A DNA stretch of 64,000 nt, from contig CAMDKM010000013.1 in NCBI GenBank assembly GCA_945900965.1, positions 1 to 64,000 on the forward strand, in the 5' to 3' direction. The DNA is from Bordetella parapertussis (GTDB taxonomy: Bacteria > Pseudomonadota > Gammaproteobacteria > Burkholderiales > JACQAP01). Positions 1 to 10,428 of this stretch are shown here, one piece after another (positions within the stretch are counted from its first letter, which is position 1; each line of letters starts with the position of its first letter). The translations under genes were made by a program, and so were the position numbers. The notes under the pieces were generated by a model that saw only the letters and a program-made list of their open reading frames with translations, was not told the origin of the DNA and ran no database searches.

Positions 1-716
1 AGATGTTCGAAAGCGAAACGGTGGGAGGGCGAGGACAGATTTTGACGATTTCGACGCGCATATCGGGAATATGTAAGGAGAAAGCGGCGAAATATGGACC
101 GCTCTCCCGGCGTTGCAGCCGAATCATTCTAAGTCCGACAGGCTGCTAGCTTCCTTGTTTGTCGTTTCGGCCGTTCGTGTTCTACGGGGAGCGTTTTCCG
201 CACTACGAGGCCCCTCGTCCAGAACTACCTTTCCACGGCAGATGGAAAGCAGCAAGACGATTCCTCCTGTTTAGGCATGCAAACTCTAGAGCCATCGACT
301 GCAAGACACATCGAATCTCTGACCCAGGGCAGCGCCTGATCGATTCTGTCGTCTGTCGGTTAGTCGCGAAGCGAGCCCGACTGTTCTGGCATTCGAGATC
401 AGCGTCCCTACAACGCGAGGTGTTGATACCCCCGCTAAAGTGAGGCCGCTTCCCTGAATCCGTAAGACCCGAACAGACGTATCTTGAATCATCGAATTCT
501 GTTCTGTCTGGCTCTCGCTCCAATGGCTGATGATCCCACCCCAGGGTTTTTCTGGTTCGTTGGTCGTCCGGCAGGCCGAACATTTCCCGCAAAATCCTCC
601 CCGTTGGGGTGACCGAGGAGATGCACATTGAGTAAATTAAACTTCACGTTGCGGAACCGCGAAGCCCCGTTCCAATTGACAAATGCCCCTCGACCCAGAG
701 CGGATACGGGCATAAA
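1..716. other. Left-edge region with no supportable gene
   Basis: No reading frame here has a convincing ribosome site, a recognisable domain or a plausible codon pattern; the short open frames on both strands overlap each other and look like chance. Near the right end, TTGACA at 676-681 resembles a -35 box. A dyad ATGCCC (683-688) / GGGCAT (708-713) lies just before the first gene of the copper-efflux cluster and could be a control site for it. I did not find a well-placed -10 box, so the promoter is a guess. A regulator gene for the efflux operon is not visible in this stretch. Confidence 0.4.
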
Positions 717-758
717 ATGGTCAGAACTTCGGGATATGCCCTATACCGGGTTGGATAC

Positions 759-1130
759 GTGATCCTTTCCAGAAAAACTCGCTTGTGGATTGCCTTGCTG
801 CTGACCGGCGGGCTGCTGTTCGCCCAGGCCGCGGGCATCGCGCGGGCCTGCATTTCGCCCAATGCCACGCCGGCCATGGCGTTTGCCGACGACATGAAAG
901 GCATGGACTGCGAGGGCATGGGTTCCAAAAATCTCTGTCTTCAACAATGCAATGCCGAGGACCAAAGCACCCATCCGGCCGAAGCCTCGGTGGCCCAGGC
1001 ACCGGTGCTTCCGGTACTGATCGTGCCAGTTGTGGCCGACCCCGTCGCGGTCACCATTCTTGCCCTCTGCAATATTGTCCACTCGCCCGATCCCCCGCCC
1101 GCGATACGTTTCTGTAGTTTTCAGATTTAG
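759..1130 (+). CDS. Small exported protein preceding the Cus efflux operon
   Basis: A protein of about 123 residues that I do not assign to a named family. From the GTG at 759 it begins with a short basic segment (RKTR) and then a hydrophobic run ending near AQAAGIARA, which looks like a cleavable signal peptide. The mature part holds Met- and Cys-containing stretches (DDMKGMDCEGMG, LCLQQC) that could bind soft metals. The C-terminus ends in SPDPPPAIRFCSFQI; from memory, similar short proteins with a final PP-x-RFCS-like motif sit ahead of CzcC/CusC genes. An ATG at 717 is in frame and would add 14 residues, but the GTG gives the cleaner signal peptide. It lies 90 bases ahead of cusC on the same strand. 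A periplasmic role in copper handling is an inference from position and residues. Confidence 0.6.
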   Translation: MILSRKTRLWIALLLTGGLLFAQAAGIARACISPNATPAMAFADDMKGMDCEGMGSKNLCLQQCNAEDQSTHPAEASVAQAPVLPVLIVPVVADPVAVTILALCNIVHSPDPPPAIRFCSFQI

Positions 1131-1220
1131 CCTTCGTCCGCACTGAATCTGCCGCCTAAGCGGCTGTTCGTGTCGTCGCTTGCCGCGCATGCGGGGGGTG
1201 ATTTTCTTGAAGGAGGCATC

Positions 1221-2522
1221 ATGAGTTTCTTGTTACTCAGACCAGGCGCGGTCCTTGCCATTTTGGCTAGTGCATTGGGCGGGAGCGCGATTGTCGCCGG
1301 CGCCGAGCCACTTACGCTAGAAGCGGCGCAGCGTCGTGCTGTCGCTCGCTCGCTGAGCATACCGGCCCAGGACGCCGCGGCCGCCGGGGCGCACGAGTTG
1401 GCGGTGGCAGCCGGGCAGTTGCCCGATCCCGTGCTCAATCTCGGCGTTGATAATCTCCCCATCGACGGCGTCGACCGGTTCAGCCTTGCGCGCGATTTTA
1501 TGACCATGCGCCGCATAGGTTTCATGCAGGAATTGACCCGTGCGGAAAAGCGTCACCTGCGCGCGCAGCGCTTCGAGCGCGAGGCGGAACAATCGCTTGC
1601 GCAAAAGAACGCCCTGATCGCCGCCACGCAGCGCGACACCGCGCTGGCCTGGCTTGATCGCTACTACACACAAACCATGATCGCCGTGGTCGGCGAACAG
1701 GCCGGCGCAGTGCAGCGCGAAATCCTCGCCGCCGAGAGCGCCTATCGCGCCGGGCGCGGCAGTCAAGCGGACATTTTTGCCGCACACGGGGCACTGGCTG
1801 GCCTGGAAGACCGCAAGAGCGAGCTTAAGCGCCGCGTCGCCACCGCGACCATCGCGCTTGCGCGCTGGATCGGCATGGACGCCGACGCACCGCTGGGGGA
1901 CAAACCTGTCATCGATACCCTGCGCCTGAATACCGGCGCGCTGGACCAGGAACTCGACCACCACCCGCAAATCGGCGTCCTCGCCAAGCAGATCGAAGTG
2001 GCGGAGGCGGAGGCTCGCCTCGCGCAGGCCGACAGGAAACCGGACTGGAGCGTCGAGTTGAGTTATGCCCAACGCGGCCCAGCGTACTCAAACATGGTAT
2101 CGCTGGGCATCTCCGTACCGCTGCAATGGGACCGCAAAAACCGCCAGGATCGCGAACTGGCCGCTCGGCTGGCGCAGGTCGAGCAGGCCCGGGCGCAGCG
2201 CGAGGACATGCGGCGCGCGCATATCGCCGAGGTGCAGGCCATGCTGCGGGAATGGGAGAACGGTCGCGAGCGCCTGGCGCGCTATCGCGGTGAAATTATC
2301 CCGCTGGCTGCCGAGCGCACGCGCGCGACCCTTTCCGCCTATCGCGGTGCGAAGGCCAGCCTGAACGAGTTCTTGCAGTCGTGTCGCAACGAGATTGACG
2401 TGCAAATTCAGGCGCTACAACTGGAGGCGGACACGGCGCGTCTGTGGGCACAACTGAGTTTCCTGCTGCCGCACGGCTCCGCCGCGCCTGCGGTGGGCGC
2501 AACGCAGGCAGGTGCCCAATGA
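1221..2522 (+). CDS. cusC: CusC/CzcC-like outer membrane efflux protein (TolC family)
   Basis: Outer-membrane channel subunit of a tripartite heavy-metal exporter, 433 residues. The start at 1221 follows a near-perfect ribosome site (AAGGAGG, 1210-1216); the frame is open further upstream but lacks such a site. The N-terminus (SFLLLRPGAVLAILASALGG) is a signal peptide. The body has the two long helical repeats of the OEP family, with PDPVLNLGVDNLP early and a second coiled region of the type AQREDMRRAHIAEVQAML. The stop codon overlaps the start of cusB (ATGA), so translation is probably coupled. CusC versus CzcC cannot be told from this subunit alone; the copper/silver call rests on CusB and CusA. 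Confidence 0.9.
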   Translation: MSFLLLRPGAVLAILASALGGSAIVAGAEPLTLEAAQRRAVARSLSIPAQDAAAAGAHELAVAAGQLPDPVLNLGVDNLPIDGVDRFSLARDFMTMRRIGFMQELTRAEKRHLRAQRFEREAEQSLAQKNALIAATQRDTALAWLDRYYTQTMIAVVGEQAGAVQREILAAESAYRAGRGSQADIFAAHGALAGLEDRKSELKRRVATATIALARWIGMDADAPLGDKPVIDTLRLNTGALDQELDHHPQIGVLAKQIEVAEAEARLAQADRKPDWSVELSYAQRGPAYSNMVSLGISVPLQWDRKNRQDRELAARLAQVEQARAQREDMRRAHIAEVQAMLREWENGRERLARYRGEIIPLAAERTRATLSAYRGAKASLNEFLQSCRNEIDVQIQALQLEADTARLWAQLSFLLPHGSAAPAVGATQAGAQ

Positions 2523-4075
2523 GCCCGCGCGCTTTCCTCCTCATCCCGGCTGCCACGCTCGCGCTCGGCGCCGCAGGTTATGGTCTCTACCACGCCGGCA
2601 TGTCCCGGGGCATCAGAGGTACCGATCACCCCGCAGCCGCTGCACAGCCGAACATGGCAGCCGGAAAACAAGTGCTCTACTGGCACGACCCCATGGTGCC
2701 GGGCCACAAATTCGACAAACCCGGCAAGTCGCCCTTCATGGATATGCCGCTGGTGCCGGTGTATGCCGACAGCGGAGGCGACGAGGGCGCGCTCCGCATT
2801 AGCCCGCGCATGCAGCAGAACCTGGGGGTGCGCACCGCGCCCGTGACCCGGGGTACGCTCAGTCAAACGGTGCAAGCCGTGGGCAGTGTCGCCTACAACG
2901 AGCGCGACGTGGCGCTGGTGCAGGCACGCGCGAACGGGTTCGTGGAAAAACTCCACGTGCGCGCATCGCTGGACCCGGTGCGCAAGCACCAGGCGCTTGC
3001 CGAAATTTACGTTCCCGAATGGGTTGCGGCCCAGGAAGAATTTCTTTCCGCCCAGCGCGTGGCAACCGGCGGTCTCGCGCCGCGCATGGAAAGCCTGGTG
3101 GACGGCGCCCGACAACGCATGAGATTGGCCGGCATGAGCGAAGCGCAAATCCGGCGGATCGAATCCTCAGGCAAGGTGTTGGCGCGCTTTACCGTGAACG
3201 CGCCCATCGGCGGTGTGATCACCGAACTCGCCGCGCGCGAAGGCATGACCGTTATGGCCGGAGCGCCGCTGTTTCGCATCAACGGACTGGGCACCGTCTG
3301 GATCCACGCCGAGGTGCCGGAAAACGTCGCGACGCAAGTTCTCCCCGGGAATGCCGTCACGGCGCGCTCCGCCGCCCTGCCCGGCGTGACGCTCAAGGGT
3401 CGCGTGAATGCCATCCTGCCCGAGATCGCGGTGGTCACTCGCACGCTGAAAGTTCGCATCGAGCTTGATAATGGCGAAGGCCGACTGGTGCCAGGCATGT
3501 TCGTCACCGTGGATTTAACGCCGGCCCAACGCCAGGACGTGTTGCTGGTGCCCAGCGAAGCCGTGATCCGCACCGGCAGCCGCAATGTCGTCATCGTGGC
3601 GCAGGAAGAAGGCGGGTTCGCGCCGGTCGAGGTGGAGATTGGCGGCGAAGGCGCCGATCAGACGGAAATTCGCGGCCGCCTCGAAGCCGGTCAGAGGGTT
3701 GTTGTCTCCGGCCAGTTTCTCATCGACTCCGAAGCAAGCCTGAAAGGCACCAGCATACGCATGAGCGACATGCCTGCCCCGGAGATGACCGAGGCCCCGA
3801 TTCACCATGGCGAGGGAAAAATCGAGAGCATCGCAGGGAACGAAATTACGCTGTCTCACGGGCCCATTCCGTCGCTGCAATGGGGCGCCATGACCATGGA
3901 TTTCCGTTTGCCGCCGACCGGGCTTCCCGACAATCTGACGGTGGGTGACGTTGTCGCGTTCGAGTTCCACCAGTCCGATGGCCGATTTCAAATCACGTCC
4001 ATTGCCGCGATCAAGCCTCTTGCCGGCAAGGACAGGAAAGGCGTGCGGGACGAAATGAAGGAGCCGGCGCAATGA
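2519..4075 (+). CDS. cusB: CusB-type membrane fusion protein with N-terminal metal-binding and C-terminal CusF domains
   Basis: Periplasmic adaptor, 518 residues, linking the RND pump to the outer-membrane channel. After one N-terminal hydrophobic anchor comes a heavy-metal-binding segment at about residues 54-85 (YWHDPMVPG...[10 protein letters not shown]). The lipoyl/beta-barrel MFP core follows. The last ~90 residues form a CusF-like domain: [18 protein letters not shown] has His, Trp, Met and Met spaced exactly as H36, W44, M47 and M49 of E. coli CusF, the Cu(I)/Ag(I) site with its cation-pi tryptophan. In E. coli CusF is a separate chaperone; here it is covalently attached. The start overlaps the cusC stop and the stop overlaps the cusA start, both as ATGA, so the three subunits are probably made in coupled fashion. 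Confidence 0.93.
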   Translation: MSPRAFLLIPAATLALGAAGYGLYHAGMSRGIRGTDHPAAAAQPNMAAGKQVLYWHDPMVPGHKFDKPGKSPFMDMPLVPVYADSGGDEGALRISPRMQQNLGVRTAPVTRGTLSQTVQAVGSVAYNERDVALVQARANGFVEKLHVRASLDPVRKHQALAEIYVPEWVAAQEEFLSAQRVATGGLAPRMESLVDGARQRMRLAGMSEAQIRRIESSGKVLARFTVNAPIGGVITELAAREGMTVMAGAPLFRINGLGTVWIHAEVPENVATQVLPGNAVTARSAALPGVTLKGRVNAILPEIAVVTRTLKVRIELDNGEGRLVPGMFVTVDLTPAQRQDVLLVPSEAVIRTGSRNVVIVAQEEGGFAPVEVEIGGEGADQTEIRGRLEAGQRVVVSGQFLIDSEASLKGTSIRMSDMPAPEMTEAPIHHGEGKIESIAGNEITLSHGPIPSLQWGAMTMDFRLPPTGLPDNLTVGDVVAFEFHQSDGRFQITSIAAIKPLAGKDRKGVRDEMKEPAQ

Positions 4076-7000
4076 TCGCCGCTCTCATCCGCTGGTCCAT
4101 CGCCAACCGCTTTTTGGTTCTGCTCGGCACGCTGCTGCTTACAGGCTGGGGTCTGTGGGCGGCCTCCACCACGCCGCTTGATGCCATTCCGGATCTGTCG
4201 GACGTGCAGGTCATCATCCGCACCACTTATCCGGGCCAAGCGCCGCAGATCGTCGAGAACCAGGTGACCTATCCGCTCACCACGACGATGCTTTCGGTGC
4301 CCGGAGCGAAGACAGTGCGTGGCTATTCGTTCTTCGGCGATTCCTTCGTCTACATCTTGTTTGACGATGGCACCGACCCCTACTGGGCGCGCTCGCGCGT
4401 GCTCGAATACCTGAACCAGGTGCAGGCGCGTCTGCCGGCACAGGCAAAAACCGCGCTGGGTCCGGATGCCACCGGCGTGGGCTGGGTGTACGAATACGCG
4501 TTGGTTGATCGCAGCGGGAAAATGGATCTTTCCCAACTGCGCGCCCTGCAAGACTGGTTTCTCAAATATGAATTGAAGGCCGTGCCGAATGTTGCGGAAG
4601 TGGCGAGCATCGGCGGCATGGTGCGCCAGTACCAGATCGTGCTCGACCCCGCCCGGCTGCGGGCCTACAACATTACGCATGGCACGGTGATCGAAGCGGT
4701 CCGCGAGGCCAATCAGGAAAGCGGCGGTTCGGTGCTGGAGCTTGGCGAAGCGGAATATATGGTGCGGACTTCCGGTTACCTGAAAACGCTGGAGGATTTT
4801 CGCGCCATCCCTCTTGCCGCCACCGATGCCGGCGTATCGGTTCGTCTGGGTGATGTCGCACACATCCAGACCGGCCCGGAAATGCGCCGCGGCATCGCGG
4901 AACTCAACGGTGAAGGCGAAGTCGCGGGCGGTGTCATTGTGATGCGCTCGGGCAAAAACGCGCTGGAAACCATCGCCGCCGTCAAAGCCCGGCTCGCGCA
5001 GCTCAAACCCGCGCTGCCGCCTGGCGTGGAAATCATCCCGACTTACGATCGCTCCGGCCTGATCCAGCGCGCAGTCAACAATCTGACCGAAAAGCTGATC
5101 GAGGAATTCATTGTCGTGGCACTGGTTTGTCTGGCCTTTTTGTTTCACGTCCGCTCCGCCTTCGTGGCCATCGTCTCGTTGCCGCTGGGCGTGCTGGCCG
5201 CCTTCATCGTGATGCGTTATCAGGGCGTCAACGCCAACATCATGTCGCTGGGCGGAATCGCCATCGCCGTGGGCGCCATGGTCGATGCGGCCGTGGTCAT
5301 GATCGAAAACGCGCACAAGCACATGGAGACCTGGCATCACGAACATATCGGCGAAAAACTGCAAGGACCGGCTCATTGGAAAGTAATCGGTGAAGCCGCC
5401 ACCGAAGTCGGACCCGCCTTGTTTTTCTCGCTGCTCATCATCGTGCTGTCCTTCATTCCGGTATTCACCTTGGAAGCACAGGAAGGGCGGCTGTTTTCCC
5501 CGCTCGCGTTCACCAAGACCTATACCATGGCGGCGGCGGCGGGCCTAGCCGTCACTCTCATTCCAGTGCTTATGGGTTATCTCATCCGCGGGCGCATCCC
5601 CTCGGAAATGGCCAACCCGCTCAATCGCCTGCTGATTGCGCTCTACCGCCCGGTGCTGGACTTCGTACTGCGTTTCCCGCGCGCCACGCTCGTCACCGCC
5701 GTCATCGTGGCCGTGCTGACCCTTTGGCCCGCAAGCCGCCTGGGCGGCGAATTCATGCCGCCGCTCGACGAAGGCGATCTGCTCTACATGCCTTCCGCGT
5801 TGCCGGGCATTTCGGCCGGCAAGGTCGCGCAACTGCTGCAACAGACCGATCGCCTCATCAAGACCGTGCCGGAAGTCGCAAGCGTGTTTGGCAAGGCCGG
5901 CCGCGCCGAGACCGCCACCGATCCGGCGCCGCTGGAAATGTTCGAGACCACGATTCAATTCAAGCCGCGCAGCGAGTGGCGCCACGGCTTGACCACGGAC
6001 AAGCTGGTCGAAGAACTCGACCGCATCGTCAGCGTGCCGGGGCTCTCGAACATCTGGGTGCCACCCATCCGCAACCGCATCGACATGCTTGCCACCGGCA
6101 TCAAAAGTCCGGTCGGCGTAAAAGTCGCGGGTGCGAGTCTCGCGGAAATCGAGCGCATCACGGCCGCGATCGAGCGCGTTGTCAAACGCGTGCCGGGTGT
6201 GTCTTCCGCGCTGGCCGAGCGCTTGACCGGCGGGCGTTATGTGGATGTCAACATCGATCGTAATGCCGCCGCCCGTTATGGCATGAATATCGCAGATGTG
6301 CAAAGCGTGGTCTCCGCCGCCATCGGCGGCGACAACATCGGCGAGACGGTCGAGGGCCTGCAACGCTTCCCCATCAATCTGCGCTATCCGCGCGAGCTGC
6401 GCGACTCGGTGGAAAAACTGCGCCAGTTGCCGGTGCTCACCGAGCGTGGCGCGCAGATCCGGCTGGGCGATCTGGCCGCGATACAAATCACCGATGGTCC
6501 GCCCATGCTCAGAAGCGAAAATGCGCGCCTGTCGGGCTGGGTTTATATCGATATACGCGGACGCGACCTAAGCTCCGCCGTGCGTGAGATGCAGCAAGCG
6601 GTGGCCAAAGAGGTAGAACTGCCTGCCGGTTATTCGATCTCCTGGTCCGGTCAGTTCGAGTTTCTCGAACGTGCCAGCGCCAAACTCAAGATCGTCGTGC
6701 CTGCCACTTTGCTGATCGTATTCGTTCTGCTTTATGTCATTTTCAAGCGCCTTGACGAAGCGCTGCTCATCATGGCCGCGCTGCCCTTTGCGCTCGCTGG
6801 CGGCTTCGCGCTTTTGTGGCTGCTCGAACACAATCTCTCTGTGGCCAGCGCGGTGGGTTTTATCGCGCTCGCTGGCGTGGCGGCGGAGTTTGGCGTCATC
6901 ATGCTCCTATATCTGAAACATGCCTGGGAGGCTCGTCTCGCCGCAGGAAGGACCAGCGAAGCCGACCTGCTCGATGCCATCCGCGAAGGTGCCGTGCTGC

Positions 7001-7218
7001 GCGTGCGCCCGAAGGCCATGACGGTGGCCATCATCGTTGCCGGCCTCATACCGATCATGATTGGCACCGGCACCGGTTCAGAAGTCATGCAACGGATCGC
7101 CGCGCCCATGGTGGGCGGGATGATCACCGCGCCGCTGCTGTCGATGCTCGTGCTGCCGGCGGCGTATTACCTGATTCGCCGCAGGCAGGTGCTTGGGGGT
7201 AATTCCATCGAGTATTGA
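4072..7218 (+). CDS. cusA: CusA Cu(I)/Ag(I) RND efflux pump
   Basis: Inner-membrane RND transporter of 1048 residues, the usual length, driving copper/silver export by proton motive force. The call is more specific than heavy-metal RND: by translation, Met falls at 573 (LLYMPS), 623 (PLEMFE) and 672 (IDMLAT), the three methionines that bind Cu(I)/Ag(I) in E. coli CusA. The TM4 relay motif [13 protein letters not shown] puts Asp at 405 and Glu at 412, again matching CusA numbering. Twelve TM segments and two large periplasmic loops are apparent. It is the last gene of the cusCBA unit. A regulator (CusRS or CueR type) is not seen nearby. Confidence 0.96.
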   Translation: MIAALIRWSIANRFLVLLGTLLLTGWGLWAASTTPLDAIPDLSDVQVIIRTTYPGQAPQIVENQVTYPLTTTMLSVPGAKTVRGYSFFGDSFVYILFDDGTDPYWARSRVLEYLNQVQARLPAQAKTALGPDATGVGWVYEYALVDRSGKMDLSQLRALQDWFLKYELKAVPNVAEVASIGGMVRQYQIVLDPARLRAYNITHGTVIEAVREANQESGGSVLELGEAEYMVRTSGYLKTLEDFRAIPLAATDAGVSVRLGDVAHIQTGPEMRRGIAELNGEGEVAGGVIVMRSGKNALETIAAVKARLAQLKPALPPGVEIIPTYDRSGLIQRAVNNLTEKLIEEFIVVALVCLAFLFHVRSAFVAIVSLPLGVLAAFIVMRYQGVNANIMSLGGIAIAVGAMVDAAVVMIENAHKHMETWHHEHIGEKLQGPAHWKVIGEAATEVGPALFFSLLIIVLSFIPVFTLEAQEGRLFSPLAFTKTYTMAAAAGLAVTLIPVLMGYLIRGRIPSEMANPLNRLLIALYRPVLDFVLRFPRATLVTAVIVAVLTLWPASRLGGEFMPPLDEGDLLYMPSALPGISAGKVAQLLQQTDRLIKTVPEVASVFGKAGRAETATDPAPLEMFETTIQFKPRSEWRHGLTTDKLVEELDRIVSVPGLSNIWVPPIRNRIDMLATGIKSPVGVKVAGASLAEIERITAAIERVVKRVPGVSSALAERLTGGRYVDVNIDRNAAARYGMNIADVQSVVSAAIGGDNIGETVEGLQRFPINLRYPRELRDSVEKLRQLPVLTERGAQIRLGDLAAIQITDGPPMLRSENARLSGWVYIDIRGRDLSSAVREMQQAVAKEVELPAGYSISWSGQFEFLERASAKLKIVVPATLLIVFVLLYVIFKRLDEALLIMAALPFALAGGFALLWLLEHNLSVASAVGFIALAGVAAEFGVIMLLYLKHAWEARLAAGRTSEADLLDAIREGAVLRVRPKAMTVAIIVAGLIPIMIGTGTGSEVMQRIAAPMVGGMITAPLLSMLVLPAAYYLIRRRQVLGGNSIEY

Positions 7219-7321
7219 TGGAGCGCGTTTGCGGTTTGCCCGCCTTATTCACCAATACGTGAATGGTCCCTTGAGGACATTTACTGAACGATTGCCGTGC
7301 ATATCAGCCAGCGAAGCAAAA

Positions 7322-8128
7322 TCAGGCGCAGCGGCGCGCCAAAAAATCCGCTAGCGTTTCAGCGCAGGCGCGGCCATGAGACAGCGGCAAGCCGTGTTTG
7401 GAATGGGCAAAGACCTGCAACTCAGCATCGGTAATTGCAGCACGCATCGCAACCATCACATCCGGCGGTATGAAGGGGCTGGACTGGGGGCTAAGCAATA
7501 GAGTCGGCAGCTTGATTTCCCCCAGGCGCGGGGTCAGGTCGGCTCCGAGCAGTAGATCGGCAAGCCCGAGTGTGGCCTCCATCGAACAGGTTTCATGCAA
7601 TCGGAGATACCAGACGTGTACCGCGACGTCGAGCGCGTCTGGGTGAAAACGTGAAGCCATCATCAGCTTGGCCCACCCTGCCTGTTTTTCCTGGGCGAGC
7701 ACATCCCGCCAGCCCTTGACGTTGCTGACCAGACCGCCGCGCGCGGCGGCATTGGATAACGTCAGGCTCAACAGTCTCTGCGGCGCGGAAAGTGCGCAGG
7801 CCAGTGCCACGGTTCCGCCGATGGATTCGCCCACCAGATGAAAGCGCTTTGCGCCCGCCGCGTCGGCGACTTTGAGCAGATCGTTCACCAGCCCCTCGAA
7901 GGACCAGCCATAGTCGCGCGGCGACGGCACCGATTGCCCAAAACCACGCATGTCGAACCGCACGATTCTGTAACGAGTGGCCAGCACCGGCATCCAGTCC
8001 GCCCAGATGTGAGTGTTGGCCGCGATGCCGTGATGGAAAATGATCGTTTTCGGATGCTCCACCCAGGCCGGGACGACATTGCAAACGTCGTAGTAAAGTT
8101 CACCGCTTCCGGTTTCGATCATCGGCAT
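7322..8128 (-). CDS. Alpha/beta-hydrolase fold protein
   Basis: 268 residues with a full alpha/beta-hydrolase core. Visible are the oxyanion motif HHGIAANTHIW, the strand motif VRFDMRGFGQS, the nucleophile elbow GESIGG and a late histidine in HSKHGLPLSHG. The sequence resembles the 3-oxoadipate enol-lactonase/haloperoxidase branch (PcaD-like), but substrate cannot be named. It is transcribed toward cusA and away from the repeat element at 8.2 kb. The MFS carrier upstream is on the same strand but separated by about 225 bases including that element, so joint transcription is uncertain. Confidence 0.85.
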   Translation of the reverse strand: MPMIETGSGELYYDVCNVVPAWVEHPKTIIFHHGIAANTHIWADWMPVLATRYRIVRFDMRGFGQSVPSPRDYGWSFEGLVNDLLKVADAAGAKRFHLVGESIGGTVALACALSAPQRLLSLTLSNAAARGGLVSNVKGWRDVLAQEKQAGWAKLMMASRFHPDALDVAVHVWYLRLHETCSMEATLGLADLLLGADLTPRLGEIKLPTLLLSPQSSPFIPPDVMVAMRAAITDAELQVFAHSKHGLPLSHGRACAETLADFLARRCA

Positions 8129-8200
8129 TTGAATTGGCTCCTTATAGTTCTGCGTGCGTCGGATTCTTTAGCGGCTGAAGAGAATCTACAATCTTGAAAA

Positions 8201-8340
8201 AACGCTTTCACCGCGGAGGACGCGGAGGAAAAGCCCAGGCAATGCAAGAACGCATATTTTTATCCGAAATTTACTACGCAAGTGTTGAGGGGACTCTTGT
8301 CTTCCTCCGCGTCCTCTGCGTCCTCCGCGGTGAGCGTCTT
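8201..8340. repeat. Inverted-repeat element with CACCGCGGAGGACGC arms
   Basis: Two arms about 30-40 bases long face each other across some 70 bases. The left arm (8201-8233) reads TTTCACCGCGGAGGACGCGG then AGGAAAAG. The right arm (8301-8340) in reverse complement reads CTCACCGCGGAGGACGCAGA then GGACGCGGAGGAAG. The right arm holds one additional 9-base unit of the GGACGCAGA type, so the arms differ by a tandem unit. The element sits 14 bases past the stop of the MFS gene and could also act as its terminator. It resembles REP-like dispersed palindromes found between genes in many proteobacteria. Confidence 0.75.
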
Positions 8341-8353
8341 TTGGTTTGGCACG

Positions 8354-9589
8354 CTAATCGTACACAGCAAGTGCCTTGCCACGCGTTTCGGGCAGCAAGG
8401 CCACCACTAGAATCACCACGGAGAACCCCACGATCGCCACCATGCCGATCGCCTTGCCCAGCGTGATAGTGCTGCTCAGGTACCCAACCAGCGGCGTGGC
8501 GAAGGCGCTCATTCCGCGCCCGAAGTTGTAGACGAAGCCCTGGCCCGACCCGCGCACGCGACTTGGGAAGAGTTCGGTCAGGAAGGGTCCGCATCCGCTG
8601 AAATTGCCGGATACAAAAAATCCGAGGGGGAATCCCAAAAACAGCATCATAGTGTCATTGATCGGAATTTGCGTGTACACGATCGCGATAAGCGCCGAAC
8701 CCGTGGCAAACAGAAAGAAGGTTTTCTTGCGCCCCAGAATATCTGAGGCGTAGGCCGCCGCGAGATAACCAATGAAGGAGCCGAAAATGATCACGAACGT
8801 GTACAAACCGGTATTAAGCACCGATAGCCCGCGCTCGTTCTTGAGGAAGGTCGGCAACCAGAAGAAGACGGCGAAGTAACCGGCCATCATGCCGGTAATC
8901 ATCAGGCTGGTGAGCACCGTAGTCTTCAACAAGGGCGGCGAGAAAATCTCCAAGAAGTAGCTGCCGCGCTCCTTCGCTTTGGCCTTGGTGGCGCTATAGA
9001 CTTCCGGCTCCTGCACGTTGCGACGGATATAAAGCACCAGCAGCGCCGGCAGAATGCCGGACCAGAACATCGCCCGCCAGGCGAGATGTTCGGGAAGCAC
9101 CGAATAGAGCAGCAGGAAAAGCAGATTCGCCACGCCCCAGCCGATCGCCCAACCGCTTTGCATCGTACCCACCGCCTTGCCGCGGTGCTGCGGGCGAATC
9201 ATTTCGCCGATCAGCACGGAGCCTACCGCCCATTCGCCGCCAAATCCCAGGCCCTGCAGAGAGCGCGTGACCAGTAGTTGTTCGAAGGAGTTGGTGAATC
9301 CGCAAAGAAAGGTAAAAAAAGCAAACCAGAGAATGGACAATTGCAGAATGCGGACGCGCCCATATCGATCTGCCAGCACACCCGCCAGCCAGCCGCCGAC
9401 CGCAGAACTAATGACTGTCGCAGTGGTTATCCAGCCGGCCTGGACTTTGGTCATGCTCCACACCGCCATCAATGTGGGAATGACGTAAACAAAAACCATC
9501 ACGTCGACCGAATCGGTCGCCCATCCACCGACGGCGGCAATCAGTGTCTTGCGCTCTTTGCCGTCCAGTTCCTTGAGCCATGCGAACAT
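8354..9589 (-). CDS. MFS transporter (metabolite:H+ symporter type)
   Basis: 411 residues from the ATG at 9589, chosen because GGGGAGG lies four bases upstream; an in-frame upstream codon would add seven residues. Twelve hydrophobic segments are visible. The loop 2-3 signature LADRYGRVRI and the MFS motif RSLQGLGFGGEWAVGSVLIGE (residues listed in two parts of one run near position 100) place it with the sugar/aromatic-acid/sialate-like porters. Substrate is probably an organic acid, but this is inference. It is divergent from the lipocalin-like gene, with a small dyad between them. Confidence 0.88.
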   Translation of the reverse strand: MFAWLKELDGKERKTLIAAVGGWATDSVDVMVFVYVIPTLMAVWSMTKVQAGWITTATVISSAVGGWLAGVLADRYGRVRILQLSILWFAFFTFLCGFTNSFEQLLVTRSLQGLGFGGEWAVGSVLIGEMIRPQHRGKAVGTMQSGWAIGWGVANLLFLLLYSVLPEHLAWRAMFWSGILPALLVLYIRRNVQEPEVYSATKAKAKERGSYFLEIFSPPLLKTTVLTSLMITGMMAGYFAVFFWLPTFLKNERGLSVLNTGLYTFVIIFGSFIGYLAAAYASDILGRKKTFFLFATGSALIAIVYTQIPINDTMMLFLGFPLGFFVSGNFSGCGPFLTELFPSRVRGSGQGFVYNFGRGMSAFATPLVGYLSSTITLGKAIGMVAIVGFSVVILVVALLPETRGKALAVYD

Positions 9590-9702
9590 CGGACCTCCCC
9601 AGTTAGCCAATTTTATGAGTTACGCGCGCTTTCATTGCGAAATGGATCAACCCATCCGGGCGCCCATCTTTGGTCATTTACGCGTTGACTCAGGATTATT
9701 TC

Positions 9703-9715
9703 GTATAGTGTATAC
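9703..9715. promoter_or_regulatory. GTATA-GTG-TATAC dyad between divergent genes
   Basis: A perfect 5-base inverted repeat with a 3-base centre lies in the 172-base gap between the MFS gene (minus) and the lipocalin-like gene (plus). A TTGACT box sits at 9685-9690, but spacing to any -10 box is poor (13 bases to TATAGT at 9704-9709). GTATAC-type dyads are typical of GntR-family operators, so this may be a shared operator. No such regulator is encoded in the window. Confidence 0.3.
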
Positions 9716-9761
9716 CTGCCGATGTGAAGGTTGAATTGCCGGCTCTTCAAGGAGAAACGAT

Positions 9762-10277
9762 ATGTCACAAAACAAACAGGCGCGATGGCTATGGATCGCC
9801 GGGCTGATGCTTGGACTGTTGCCCACCGCGCTGCACGCACAGTCCCTGCGGGACCGGTTGCTGGGAACCTGGGAGCTCGTGTCCTGGAATTACTTGACCA
9901 GCGGGGTCGAGGAGCCAGGTCCGCTGGGCAAGGATGTCACTGGCTATATCATGTACACGACTGACGGCCATATGTGCGCCAGCGCAATGATTCCAGACCG
10001 AAAGAAATTCGGCACGGCGGATTTCCGCGCAGCGTCCGACGAAGAAAAAGCCCGAGCCTTCGAAAGCTTCTTTGGTTATTGCGGTAAGTTTGAAGTCAAC
10101 GAATCGGACGTAACCGTCACCCATCTCGTCGAAGCCGGCTCCGTTCCGAATTGGACGGGTACCCGGCAGAAACGGTTCGTGAAAATCTCCGGCGAAGCCA
10201 TGACTCTGACGACACCCCTGCAAACGATCGGAGGGCGGGAGCTTGTCGGGGTCATTGCGTGGAAGCGGGCAAGGTGA
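9762..10277 (+). CDS. Secreted lipocalin-like domain protein
   Basis: 171 residues with an AAGGAG ribosome site at 9749-9754. A signal peptide (LWIAGLMLGLLPTALHAQ) leads to a domain beginning LLGTWELVSWNY, typical of the Lipocalin_5 family. Later marks of that family are the GYIMYTTDGHM strand and the closing ELVGVIAWKR. These proteins are predicted beta-barrels of unknown ligand and often sit near catabolic or transport genes. Here the neighbour downstream is a Bug-type binding protein about 150 bases away. Confidence 0.8.
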   Translation: MSQNKQARWLWIAGLMLGLLPTALHAQSLRDRLLGTWELVSWNYLTSGVEEPGPLGKDVTGYIMYTTDGHMCASAMIPDRKKFGTADFRAASDEEKARAFESFFGYCGKFEVNESDVTVTHLVEAGSVPNWTGTRQKRFVKISGEAMTLTTPLQTIGGRELVGVIAWKRAR

Positions 10278-10428
10278 CTCATCCGTTGGAAGGCAGCGAA
10301 AGCAGTTGATAAGGTCGGCGCAATCGGAAGGGCAAGGCCCTTAGTAGATATAAAGTATAGGCCTGACCCCGCCGGGCATTCAAAATCTGGTTAAACTTTC
10401 GACGCTTCCAGACACCGGGTTTCATCAA

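Noticed and set aside
203-628. Open frame of 141 codons on the minus strand at the left edge
   Set aside because: No ribosome site or domain, and several frames on both strands overlap it with equal claim.
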